This document shows positions 54,257 through 63,628 of a DNA stretch of 64,000 nucleotides, one piece after another (position 1 is the stretch's first letter; every line of letters begins with the position of its first letter). The DNA is from Heterodera schachtii (taxonomy: Eukaryota; Nematoda; Chromadorea; Rhabditida; Heteroderidae), in assembly GCA_023374025.1 (NCBI GenBank), contig SIJG01000031.1, positions 750,618 through 814,617 on the forward strand. Direction: 5' to 3'. The notes below the pieces were generated by a model that saw only the letters and a program-made list of their open reading frames with translations, was not told the origin of the DNA and did no database searches. The translations under genes and the position numbers were made by a program.

Positions 54257-54911
54257 CAGGGTGCCGATCGGAAATTTTTCAAAATAAGAACATCAAGGCC
54301 TAAAAATAAGATTTTTGGGTCAAAAATAAGAACATTTCGCAAAATTGCTTTAAATCGCTTATTTGGCACTTTATTCAATTAATATAGAATCAAATTTCAT
54401 ATTTTTCGCCTCCCATGATCATTTTTAACAATTTTGGGAAGGGAATACGCAAATCGTACATTTAATGCAATTGGGCTCAAAAAATCAGGTTTTTAGGATT
54501 TTTTTTGCGGCGCATTTTTCAAAGACTTTTTTGGGAACAAGCGGGGCGGAAGGGCAGCGGTGCCAATAGGCGCCGCCGGGAAAATTTTTGAAAAATTGAG
54601 TATAAATTGTTAACGGATTTTGTCCAAAAATTGTCCAAATTTTGTGATTGTGAGCCAAATTTTTTAATAAAACAAAGTATTTTTGGGGTCCGGCGGTGCC
54701 GTTAGGCACCGCCGTGGAAAATTTTGTAAATCTAAGTGACATTACACCTTAAAATTACAAATTTTCTGAAGAATTTCAAGAAATAAGAACAAAATAAGAA
54801 CAATAGCCCGAAATAAGAACATTTCTTACAAATAAGAACATTTTTATTTTGTAAGATTTGGACCCTCCAACTCAGAACATTTCTTATAAATAAGAACAGA
54901 TCGGCACCCTG
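54257..54911. mobile_element. hAT-like fold-back MITE, TSD GACTAATG
   Basis: Starts CAGGGTGCCGATCGGAAATT and ends ACAGATCGGCACCCTG. GACTAATG flanks both sides (54249-54256, 54912-54919). The body has AAATAAGAACA words and two GGCGGTGCCGTTAGGC-type hairpins. Pieces of the same body occur near 25850-26450, 55900-56170 and 58500-58570. Confidence 0.85.
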
Positions 54912-56790
54912 GACTAATGCCCATTTTAATGGTTTTTGACTAATGCCATAGCACCGAAGAAACGGCAAGCAGCAGAAAAAGGGAATGGAAGTGCATTGGA
55001 ATGGAAGGAACGCAGCAGAGGAGGACCATCAAAAGAGAAGAGTAATTGCAAAATGATAACCATTTGCTGGGCGTTTTACCTAATCCCCAACAAATCAATC
55101 AAATAAATCAATTGGACGGATAATTTTTATCCAACTTTCATTTGTAAAAGGCTAGAAATTTTGTTTGTCAACCAAATCCAACCTTTGTTGGTATCATCCG
55201 AACGAATTAACATGTTTAGATGTTGTTTCTAAGCTAATGCTTCGCGATTCGACAATTACCAAAAAAGTTTGTACATATAATGTGAAAATTGCGAAAAAAA
55301 TTCGAATTTTTTTTAATTTTTCTTACATAATTAGTAGTGAACGCGTTTTTAGTTTTTTAATTATTTAATTCTGCAGCTTTATTTCCACGATAAATACACG
55401 AAAAACGGCTCACTGTGTTTAGTTAGTCACTGAACTTTTCGTCACTGAAATAATTTTTTTTTAAATAAACACTATGCCATAGTTTATAATTTTTTTTAGC
55501 CAAAACTAGGGTTCGAGCCCCGTGGGCGGGGGTGGCTTTTCACGGGGGCGGGGGATTGCGGGGGTCAGAGTCGCGGGGGCGGGGACGGGGGTGACCAAAT
55601 GACTCGCCCCCGGGGACGGGGGCGGGGGTTTGCGTTTAATTAGCTCCAAAAAATTCACAAAAATTAATTTTTTTTTTTTTTTTTTTTTTTTGAATGATGT
55701 GTTTGGCTCCACATTCCTTTATTCGGTATATCGTCTCGATTTAATTCTTTTTGGTATAATTGCACAGATTTTGTCTAAAAAATGACCAAATTTAGGGATT
55801 ACAAATATGCCAAAAATAGTCAATTTTCATGGGTATTTTTGTCTATTAATCCAGAGTTGCAAAATTGCTTCAAATATTTTTACAATTTATTCGTTCTTTT
55901 GGGGAGGGAATAAGCAAATCGTAAAATTTAGTGCATTCGGGATCACTAAATCAGATTTTTAATATTTTTTGCGGCACATTTTTCCAAAAAACTTGGTGAA
56001 TGCGCGATGAGAAAGGTCCGGCGGTGCCGGTAGGCGCCGCCGGGAAAATTTTTCTTTAAAGATATGTGAATTTTGCTAGAAATTAGCCAAATTTTCAGAA
56101 ATTTTCCTCTCAGTTGAAAATAATGCATTACCACAAATTAGAACATTTCGTAGAAATAAGAACATAAAGAAAAACCCTGTATTAATTGGAAAAAATAAAT
56201 AAATCAAAAGAAAACGTCGGCCGGTGTCGAACTCATAACAAAAAGGATTGTTAATGTTGAAGCACTAACCACTAATCCACAACTATATTTGAAAATAAAA
56301 ATAAAATGCACTTTATTTCATAAAATTTGTCAAATGGATAAAAAAAATTCAAAATTTATAAATTTTTTGCCTTTTATCCACGATTATGTCATTCTCAGGG
56401 GTGTATTTTTCACCCCCGCGCCCCCGCGGGGGTGAAGGTCGCGGGGGCGGGGGATGCGGGGGTCTGAATCACGGGGACGGGGACGGAGGTCAGCCCCAAA
56501 AACTTGTCCCGTCCCCGGGGACGGGGGCGGGGCTCGAACACTATTGAAAAGCATCAGTTTTCCTTTTTCTTTTATTAAATATTTTATATAATAAAAGATG
56601 GGATAAATAAGGAAGGGATGCAAGACAAATTTTCTATTGTCTCTCCATTTCATTTATTTTCTCTTATTTCTTTTACTTTTCCGCTTACTCTCTCTTTTTT
56701 CCCACTACCTCCCTCTCCCACACACACGCACGCGTCCAACAGACTGCTGCACAGCAGCACGCGTCTGTTCACTGTATGCTCCTCGCACCC
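54912..56790. other. Intergenic; module copy, G-rich tracts, no gene seen
   Basis: 55150-55330 is a module copy. 55505-55635 and 56395-56540 are G-rich tracts (GGCGGGGGTTTGCG, GGGGACGGGGGCGGGG) in opposite orientation with TAGGGTTCGAGCCCCG and CGGGGCTCGAACACTA ends, perhaps the two arms of one element of about 1 kb. Between them 56020-56045 has a GCGGTGCCGGTAGGCGCCGC hairpin. No exon supported. Confidence 0.45.
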
Positions 56791-57189
56791 GGACCAGGCC
56801 GTTTTCGTACGGGCCGTTTTCGTACGGGCCGTTTTCGTACGAGCGCAAGTTTTTGGCTATAACTTTTTTCTTTGCCAACCCAATCCAACATTATTGGTAT
56901 CATTCGATAGCCCTATGTATCCTCTATTAGCCTGCAAAATTTAGAAAAATTTTATTAAGGTTCAAAAAAGTTACGGCAAAAAATTTTCGAGAATCCGGTT
57001 TTTTGAATTCTTCTGGCCATAACTTTTTTGAAACTTAACGAAATTTTTTGAAATTCTGCAGGCTAATAGAGGATACATAGTGCTATCGAATGATACCAAT
57101 AATGTTGGATTGGGTTGGCAAATAAAAAAGTTATAGCCAAAAACTTGTGCTCGTACGAAAACGGCCCGTACGAAAACGACCCCGACCCC
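56791..57189. mobile_element. Fold-back element with GCCGTTTTCGTACGG arms, TSD CTCGCACCC (up to 11 bp)
   Basis: The left arm has three tandem GGCCGTTTTCGTAC units; the right arm has the complements (GTACGAAAACG). CTCGCACCC flanks both sides (56782-56790, 57190-57198), extendable to 11 bp. The interior is the recurrent module as a near-perfect palindrome (GGTATCATTCGATAGCCC facing GCTATCGAATGATACC). Confidence 0.8.
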
Positions 57190-57613
57190 CTCGCACCCGC
57201 CGCTGCCCGCGTAGACAGACAATCAGACAGTGCACTATTTCCCACTTTTCACTCGCACTAATTTTTTCAAATTCATTTTTTAACCAAAAAAAAAACGCCA
57301 CACATATTCAAACCATGGACACATAATACAAACACTCAACTTTAATACTTAGGATTTCAGTGACGAAACGTTCGGCCACCAATTTTTATTTGTTTATTAT
57401 TTTTCAGGCGGGACATCAATTCCGAAGGATTACCAACAAAAAGATACAAAAACAAAAACATTCATCAATTCCCTTTTCATGGCTATAAAAATGTTTGTTT
57501 TTTCGATTTGCCGCGCATTTGAAAAATAATAAAAGTTTCTAACGCAATAATTCTTCCCTTTGTGACGACGACATCATTCGGAACTCGGCCAAATTGTGTT
57601 AATTGCCACAAAA
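57190..57613. other. Intergenic; F-box promoter block
   Basis: 57418-57446 has GGGACATC-AATTCCGAAGGATTACC, the end of a GGTAATCC-type element. 57446-57613 is the conserved upstream block of the following F-box-like locus. Confidence 0.5.
57484..57491 (+). promoter_or_regulatory. Probable TATA box, F-box-like locus
   Basis: TATAAAAA within TTTTCATGGCTATAAAAATG, 130 nt upstream of the ATG at 57614. Confidence 0.5.
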
Positions 57614-59339
57614 ATGAACCGACGGTAAAAGGATTTTAAAATTCACACAAATTCGTCATTTATTTAACTAACAATAAACTGTTTCCACAATTTCAGTTGG
57701 ATTTGCAACGACATTTGGATGGACATGTTCCCCTGTTTTGACCGTCCCCAACTTGGCCTCAAATTGGCACTTCTTTCGCCACGTTTCAATGCGTTGGTGG
57801 ACAAACATTTCGATGGCAAAAGCGAATTGACAATTTGGAGACAAATCACAATTTGTCGTAAGTACAGTTTCATAGTTTCGGCACCACAATTTCTCTCTAT
57901 GGACGCTGCCAATTCTGTGACATTTCCATTGCCGGACAGTCCGTTGCCCAGCAAAATTCGCTTTAGCGACCTTCAGATTATGTAATTAAAAATCAAAGCT
58001 TTATGGCAATAAAAGCATTCATTCCATTTTCAGGTACATCGATCACTCCGTCATCGCTTTTCTTCGTTCAAATCACCAAATTTTCGACAAAAGAGGCACC
58101 GATTTAAATTTGTTGATTCCATCACCACACACCACGGATGAGCAGCCAATTTGGGACATTTTTGTTCGTGAAATTTGGCCAATTTTTTCGCCAAACATTC
58201 GCCAGTTGGGCTTAAACACTGGTGATGTTGATTTGGACTATTTGCGTCGTCTCATTTCACCGACAATTCTCACTGATCTCAACATTGATTCAATCTATTC
58301 CTGTGGTTTGTTGCCTGATCCAATTGGTGATGATTTTGATCAGGGGCGTATCTAGAAAAAATTTTCGGGGGGGGGGACCCGACCTGAAGACCTTTTTTTT
58401 TTTACTATTTACCCAATAAAAAATTATTTTTTCCCCGCGGCTGGGTCAAAACTGCACTTTTTCACTAAAAAAGATCCAATTTTGGCCGTTTTAAGGCAAA
58501 AAAACTTGTAAAAATAGTGGAAAATGAAGGTCCGGCGGTGCCGATAGGCGCCGCCGGGAAAATTTTTCAAAATTTGAGTGCTATTTGTTACGAAAATTGC
58601 CTATAAATTTTGGTTTGGGGGGGGGAATTTGAAAAATTTTTCCATTATTTGCTGGAAAATTTTAAAAAATTTTCATTTCGGGGGGGGGGGGAATTCCCCC
58701 CCTTTCCCCCCCCCTAGATACGCCCTTGATTTTGATGGGCCAAATGCAACTGCTGGCCAAGCGTTATACAAATGGTTGCACTCTCCGAGAAAAGATGGCA
58801 TGCCGAAGCGATTGTGTTGCAAAGATTACTCCGAACAAGGGAACACTGATTGGGTCAACAATTTCAGTGAGGTGTGGCCATAATTTCGACAAATAACTGA
58901 TTTTTTTACCCCAAATTGTTTAGCATTTTCTCCGTGCCAATGCCATTTCTTCCGTCAGTTACCAAATTCATTTTTCTGTTCGTTCTCCGTCAATGCAAAT
59001 GGTGCCATTTGAATTGGAGAACGAATGGACAAAGGAAAAGCTGACATTGGCCAAAGAAAACGGAAATGACTTGGAGGATAACAGTTGGATAATGAAGCGT
59101 TGCAAAATTGTTGGGGAGACCGTGGCTGTTCAGCTTCAGAAGGATGAAAATTGTAACAGTGTGTTCTTTTGCCTTTTTAGTAGCAATAATTGCATTGGGT
59201 GAGCAATTAAAAAAGGCATTTGATTTGTATCCGAATTTGAATTTGCGCTTAATTAAGGCCATTGTCTCCGCCACCGGCAGAAGAAGAAGAATCGGGACAA
59301 AGCATCACAAAAGGGCCGTCTTCTGCTGACAATGAATGA
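57614..59339 (+). pseudogene. F-box-like family gene, subfamily 1, hAT-like MITE in exon 3
   Basis: Exons 57614-57624 (MNRR), 57697-57981, 58034-58871, 58924-59198 and 59258-59339. Exon 2: WICNDIWMDMFPCFDRPQLG, ALLSPRFNALVDKHF. Exon 3: YIDHSVIAFLRSNHQIF, FVREIWPIFSPNIRQLGL, SPTILTDLNIDSI, then a 388-bp element at 58341-58728 and its 8-bp duplication. After it comes FDGPNATAGQALYKWLHSP. Exon 4 (FELENEWTKEKLTL) and exon 5 (PAEEEESGQSITKGPS) are open. Without the insert the exon is 442 nt and in phase, so the gene was intact until the insertion; no other lesion is seen, which suggests a recent event. The promoter TATA block and 3' AATAAA block are both kept. The insert brings a stop in frame immediately (FDQGRI). 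Confidence 0.8.
58341..58728. mobile_element. hAT-like MITE in coding exon, TSD ATTTTGAT
   Basis: Starts CAGGGGCGTATCTAG and ends CTAGATACGCCCTTG. ATTTTGAT flanks both sides (58333-58340, 58729-58736). It has G-run and C-run subterminal parts and a GGCGGTGCCGATAGGCGCCG hairpin. 388 bp, no coding capacity. Confidence 0.9.
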
Positions 59340-59465
59340 CGGTCAAAACAACAAAAAACAATGATCAGTAGAAGAAGAAGAAATGGATTAATTAAGAATG
59401 ATCGATCGATCATAATTTCTCAGTGATCAAATGCATTTTATGAAGAAAACCTCTCCATTTCGGTA

Positions 59466-59471
59466 AATAAA
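59466..59471 (+). promoter_or_regulatory. Probable poly(A) signal
   Basis: AATAAA in the conserved 3' block after the F-box-like locus, 127 nt past the stop; same context as at 19747. Confidence 0.4.
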
Positions 59472-60318
59472 TTGGATGTATAAATTGGCAAAAAAAAATG
59501 TACAAAAAAAAATTTTAAGATTTACACGAAATATCAACAAATTTCTGGTCCCGTATTATTTTTTTTTATCTATCTTAGTAGAGAAAAATTGAATTTACTT
59601 CGGTGCGTTTAACTTTTTTCTATACATTAAATCCGCTTCAAATAAGGAATTGTTCAATCGCTTTTTTAAAGAAAATAATCGCTTTTATTTAGTCTAAAAT
59701 TTAAAACAAAATTTCGAACGCCCATATCTTTTTTCGAACTCATTAAATTACTTAGCATTTGGTTAGAAAAAGATTCTCGTGATAAGAGCTTTCGAATGAT
59801 ATCAAGATTGTCCAATTTGGTTGGCAAAAACCTTAAAAAGAATTCCCAAAATCGTCATTTTTAATTTTTTGTACAAAATAAATAAAATATTCATGTTGCA
59901 TAACGGATTCGAACCTCCGCCCTCCTCCTCCCTTTGTCCCTTTATACCCATTTCGACCCAATTCGAACCCCGAACTCGGATTCGTACGAAATCTCAAAAT
60001 TCAATTTTCAAAAAATTCACATTTATGCAATAAAAAAGGCCAAATTGACAAATTAATTTTTTTTTTTAAATGATTCCAAGTTTTTTTGTTGTTATGCTCC
60101 TTCAAATATTTCAGGGAGATCCGAAAACCCTAAAATGGCTTGAAAGCGGGAAAATTTTTGAAAAAAATTCCTAGGGGGTTCTAAAAAATTTTGCGTGAAG
60201 ACGAATATGGCGGAAATTTGCTACAAAATGTAAAAAACTTCATGTCTCTGCGACTTCTTCTGTACGCACAGAATCTCGAAAACCCTCCAAAATATGGATT
60301 TATAATGCACCAAAAAAG
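59472..60318. other. Intergenic, no gene seen
   Basis: 59730-59830 is half of the recurrent module (GAGCTTTCGAATGATATCAA). 59935-60000 is a dispersed repeat arm. 59900-59915 contains GGTTCGAATCC on the minus strand, a chance match to a tRNA B box. Confidence 0.4.
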
Positions 60319-61042
60319 GAATTTGTTTTGCGCAACATTTTGCCAATGCTCCGCGACGCCATTCGTTATATGTATTTGAACACCATCACTTTTCGCCGTC
60401 TGCGCGAATTGGCCCCGTCATTGCTCAGCGATTATCCGGCACTTGGCTTTGTCTCTTTCAATGATGCCATTCCCCCCGCTTTTCCACCCGATGAAAGTGC
60501 CAATGCGTCGGATGGCCATGCGGTGGCCAAATGGTTGTTCACGCCCCGTCCTGATGGTGTGTCGAAGCGGCTCGGATACTCTTTGAATTCATCGGCGGAT
60601 CAATGGTCGGCAATGATGGATCAGCTTAAAGCGGTGATTATCCCTATTTAATTAGCTTTTCTATGATTTTTTTGTCCCATTTTAGGCATTTTCCAATGCT
60701 TCTTCTCCGGTTTCTTTAGTCATTTGTTTTTGCTTTCCGCCGTCTCCGCATGACTTCATTGTGCCATTTGATATGATTAACGAAGTTACTGGAGAACGAT
60801 TGTTACTCGTACAATCACCAAATACTTTTTTGCTCTTCCGTTTTCCAATTATTTGTTGAAAGAATTCAAAGCTCGACAGAACCCAATTGACATTCGGATC
60901 AGTGACGGCGGATACGACGATGGGTGAACAATTTTTAAAATGCCAGTGATGAGTTATAATTGCAATCGAATATCATCGTTTTTTCAGTCTTCTCGACGCC
61001 GCTTCTCCCGGGCCGAGTGATCAGCAGAAGAAAGATGCATGA
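60319..61042 (+). pseudogene. F-box-like family gene, subfamily 3, 5'-truncated
   Basis: Only the 3' half is present: part of exon 3 (60319-60633), exon 4 (60686-60923) and exon 5 (60988-61042). Exon 3 starts abruptly at FVLRNILPMLRDAIRYMYL and is nearly identical to 20815-22219, then diverges at its end (LGYSLNSSADQWSAMM). Exon 4 lacks the frameshift seen in the other copy (SPHDFIVPFDMINEVTGERL is open) but has a deletion of about 50 nt before the tail, creating a TGA; the tail (ISDGGYDDG) follows out of frame. Exon 5 (DAASPGPSDQQKKDA) is intact. No F-box part exists. Confidence 0.75.
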
Positions 61043-61307
61043 ATTAATTAATTGATTAATTAATCAATTATTGATTGATTGAGGCAATTATGTGACCGAA
61101 ATGATTTGATATTACATTGTGTTATTGTTATTACTTAATTATGTGATTGTTTGGATGTGTTTGACCTTTGCTTGCTCACCGAAAATTCGTCCATTTCCTG
61201 TGTATTTTATGTGTATGTTGTAATTAATTAATTAATTGTGAGTAATCGTTGATAAAATGGATTTGGCAACAAAATAAATGCTATGGCACAACAATTTTGG
61301 GTAAACT

Positions 61308-62217
61308 TCCGTTGTCCAATTGCGTGGAATGAGAGAAATTGGCAGAATTTTTTTGAAAGAATTCCAAGCTCGACAGAACCCAATTGACATTCGGATCAGT
61401 GACGGCGGATACGACGATGGGTGAGCAAAAATGTTTCTCCGGCAACGATCTTTTAAATTGCTCAAATTTAAATATTCCCGACTTCGTTACGACCCTCTCC
61501 CTTTTTAAATGCTTAATGGTTTTATGAGTCCAATCGTCGACAATTGCTTAGACTTTGTGCTTTCAATTCATATCCAAAATAATGTACGGTTTTGTTTTGA
61601 AATGGACAGAATTATGGTACAAAAATTGGTAATCCTTCGGAATTGGTGTCCCGAGGAAAAAAAATTTTAAAATTTTTTCTTACCAAATCGCTTTTTCTAG
61701 GGTAGAAAAATGCGCTGAACAGGAATCCGAGCTCGGATTTTGCAAAATCAATGATTTTGTCTATGATTTTTCATCAAGTAATTGATTTTTTTTTGAAAAT
61801 TTTTGTTTTCTAAAATTTTGGGTTCCCTATATATTTAACGGCTCATTCTATAGCTATTTATGCATTCTACACCATTCAGAATATTGAATTTACCCAAAAC
61901 AAAATTTTAGAAAATAAAAATTTTCAAAAAAAATCAACTACTTGATGAAAAATCATAGACAAAATCATTGATTTTGCAAAATCCGAGCTCGGATTCGTGT
62001 TCAGCGCATTTTTCTACCCTAGAAAAAGTTAAAAGAAAATTTTTATCTCTTTTATCCATCGGGACACCAATTCCGAAGGATTACCCAAAAATTCACTAGT
62101 TATTTGATTGGACTCAAACTCATAAATGCCAATGATGAGTTATAATTACAATCGAATATCATCGTTTTTTCAGTCTTCTCGACGCCGCTTCTCCCGGGCC
62201 GAGTGATCGGCAAACAT
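61308..62217 (+). pseudogene. Second tail fragment of a subfamily-3 F-box-like gene
   Basis: It repeats the end of exon 4 (61308-61420, through ARQNPIDIRISDGGYDDG to a GT donor) and the start of exon 5 (62174-62217, DAASPGPSDR), separated by a palindromic element at 61628-62085. It looks like a partial tandem duplication of 60850-61042. It includes the 50-nt stretch deleted in the neighbouring copy. Exon 5 breaks off at 62217, where the ubiquitin-like locus begins in the opposite orientation. Confidence 0.65.
61628..62085. mobile_element. GG...CC fold-back MITE, TSD CAAAAATT
   Basis: Starts GGTAATCCTTCGGAATTGGT and ends with its complement (ACCAATTCCGAAGGATTACC). CAAAAATT flanks both sides (61620-61627, 62086-62093). 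The arms pair over nearly the whole 458 bp, including TTTCTAGGGTAGAAAAATGC and GATTTTGCAAAATCAATGAT. The same end sequence lies beside the promoter block of three F-box-like loci (near 22845, 39815 and 57440). Confidence 0.85.
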
Positions 62218-63628
62218 TTGCCTTCCGGCACATATTTCACGCCGACTTCAAACTCTTTGGACGAAGCATATGGATTTGCCGCCATTTACAATGCCATAAT
62301 CTTTTAATGTTTTTTTGTCCTCCATTGCTGGCCCATTCTCATTGCATTTCAATATTTGTGCTCTCGGCACAATGCCACTCATATTTTCGATCTTTTTCTT
62401 CACATCTTCCACTTTTTCTGTCCCATTTACAAGAACGGAGATTGTTTTTGATTTGGGCAACCGTTTCTTGAAGACATGTTCATGAACAGCTTTCACATAA
62501 ATTTCAAACCCTTTGGACAGGAATACGGTAGTTTTTGTTTTTGTTGTTGTACCATTTCCAATGCCATAATTGTCAAGTGTTTTGTTGTCATACATTTCTG
62601 TGCCATTTGCATTATTTCACTTCAATATTTGTTCACGCCACCAAATTCCACTCTCAATTTCAATCTTTTTCTTCAAAATTTCTACAGTTTCCCCACTCTT
62701 CACCCATACCGTATACCTTTCTTGTACATTCTCTTTTTCATCATATTGCTTAATAACAATAACCTGAAAATCACCATTGACAAGCGAACAGCATGACCTT
62801 CTTCAATGCCACAATCATTCATTGTTTTGTGATCATTAAGGATGGGATTATAATTTGTGCCGTATTGAAGTGTCAGCCTTTTGTGATCATGATCAATTCC
62901 GAATTTGCCATTCAATTTTTCCATGATTATTTTCTTCAATTCTTCAACTGTGTCAATTCCGTTCACCTCAACGGTGGTTGTATTTGTTGTTCCGAGCAAC
63001 ATTTTCTTGAATACATTTTCATCAGCATGCACTGTGATTTGAAATGCCGTGGCCAATGAAATGACTGTGCCTTTTCTAATGATAAAACTTTTCATTGTAT
63101 CAGTGTCCTTAAGCACAAACACCGTACCAAACGCTGTGACTTTCAATATTTGTCTTTCCGGCTAAATTCTGGTCTGTTGTCGGATCAGTTCCTTCAACTC
63201 TCCAACAGTGGTTGGTTGCTGTACCAAAACAGTGATCCTTTTTTTTGGCCAATTTTGCATCAATAATCTTCACGGTGATTTCAAATTTTGTGGACAACAA
63301 AATGGTTGTGCCTCCTTCAATGCCATAATTTTTCATTGTTTTTGTGTCCATAAGCACAGGACCATCTGGTTTGAGTCGCATTGTTTGTTCTTCGCACCGA
63401 ATTCCAAATTTTTCATCAAATAATTTCTTCAACTCTTTCACAGTGACCATTGGTCCATATACCAAAATATTGGTCTGTGCTTTCCGCGGTGATCATTTGA
63501 TCAGCCTCAACTGTAATTTGAAAGCGATTACCATCAGTGGAAGATGGCATCATCAACAACAGCAAAAGCATTGGCATTAGCCCAGCTGAAAAGCCAATGG
63601 GGAACAGTGAATGGCCAAATTGCTTCAT
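62218..63628 (-). pseudogene. Secreted protein of tandem ubiquitin-like domains, frame-broken
   Basis: Minus strand. ATG at 63626-63628 opens a signal peptide (MKQFGHSLFPIGFSAGLMPM, then a Leu/Met run and PSSTDG). At least five ubiquitin-like units follow, with the pattern F-I-T-V, T-V-E-L-K, F-G-I, D-x-K-T-M-x-x-Y-G-I-x-x-G. Clearest parts: MVTVKELKKLFDEKFGIRCE and DTKTMKNYGIEGGTTILLST (unit 1), ITVLVQQPTTVGELKELI (2), VEELKKIIMEKLNGKFGIDH and DHKTMNDCGIEEGH (3), KTLDNYGIGNG (4), VEDVKKKIENMSGIVPRAQI and DKKTLKDYGIVNGG (5), and the start of a sixth (EFEVGVKYVPEG). The units lie in different frames, so at least four small indels separate them. Units end without the diglycine needed for ubiquitin conjugation. 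Cyst nematodes secrete ubiquitin-extension effectors with a signal peptide; those have one ubiquitin, so this resembles them only in outline. Either a pseudogene or a homopolymer-damaged assembly. Confidence 0.65.

Noticed and set aside
56216..56285. tRNA-like stretch on the minus strand (TTAGTGGTTAGTGC and GAGTTCGACACC)
   Set aside because: The A-box-like and B-box-like words are imperfect, and I cannot form an anticodon stem or acceptor stem; at best a decayed tRNA-derived repeat.
55505..56541. G-rich tracts as a possible rDNA or telomeric block
   Set aside because: No rRNA-like conserved words or TTAGGC repeats; the tracts are inverted relative to each other and fit element arms better.
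56618..57222. Frames with repeated PNPTLLVSFDS-like peptides here and at several other loci
   Set aside because: The peptides come from translating the recurrent non-coding module around GGTATCATTCGA; frames are inconsistent and the arms are palindromic.
59899..59915. GGTTCGAATCC, a perfect B box, on the minus strand
   Set aside because: No A box or acceptor stem lies at the right distance; TTCGAA-type words are common in the local repeats.
62476..62796. Plus-strand hydrophobic frames over the ubiquitin-like locus
   Set aside because: They are antisense shadows of the ubiquitin-like units, which show family patterns on the minus strand.
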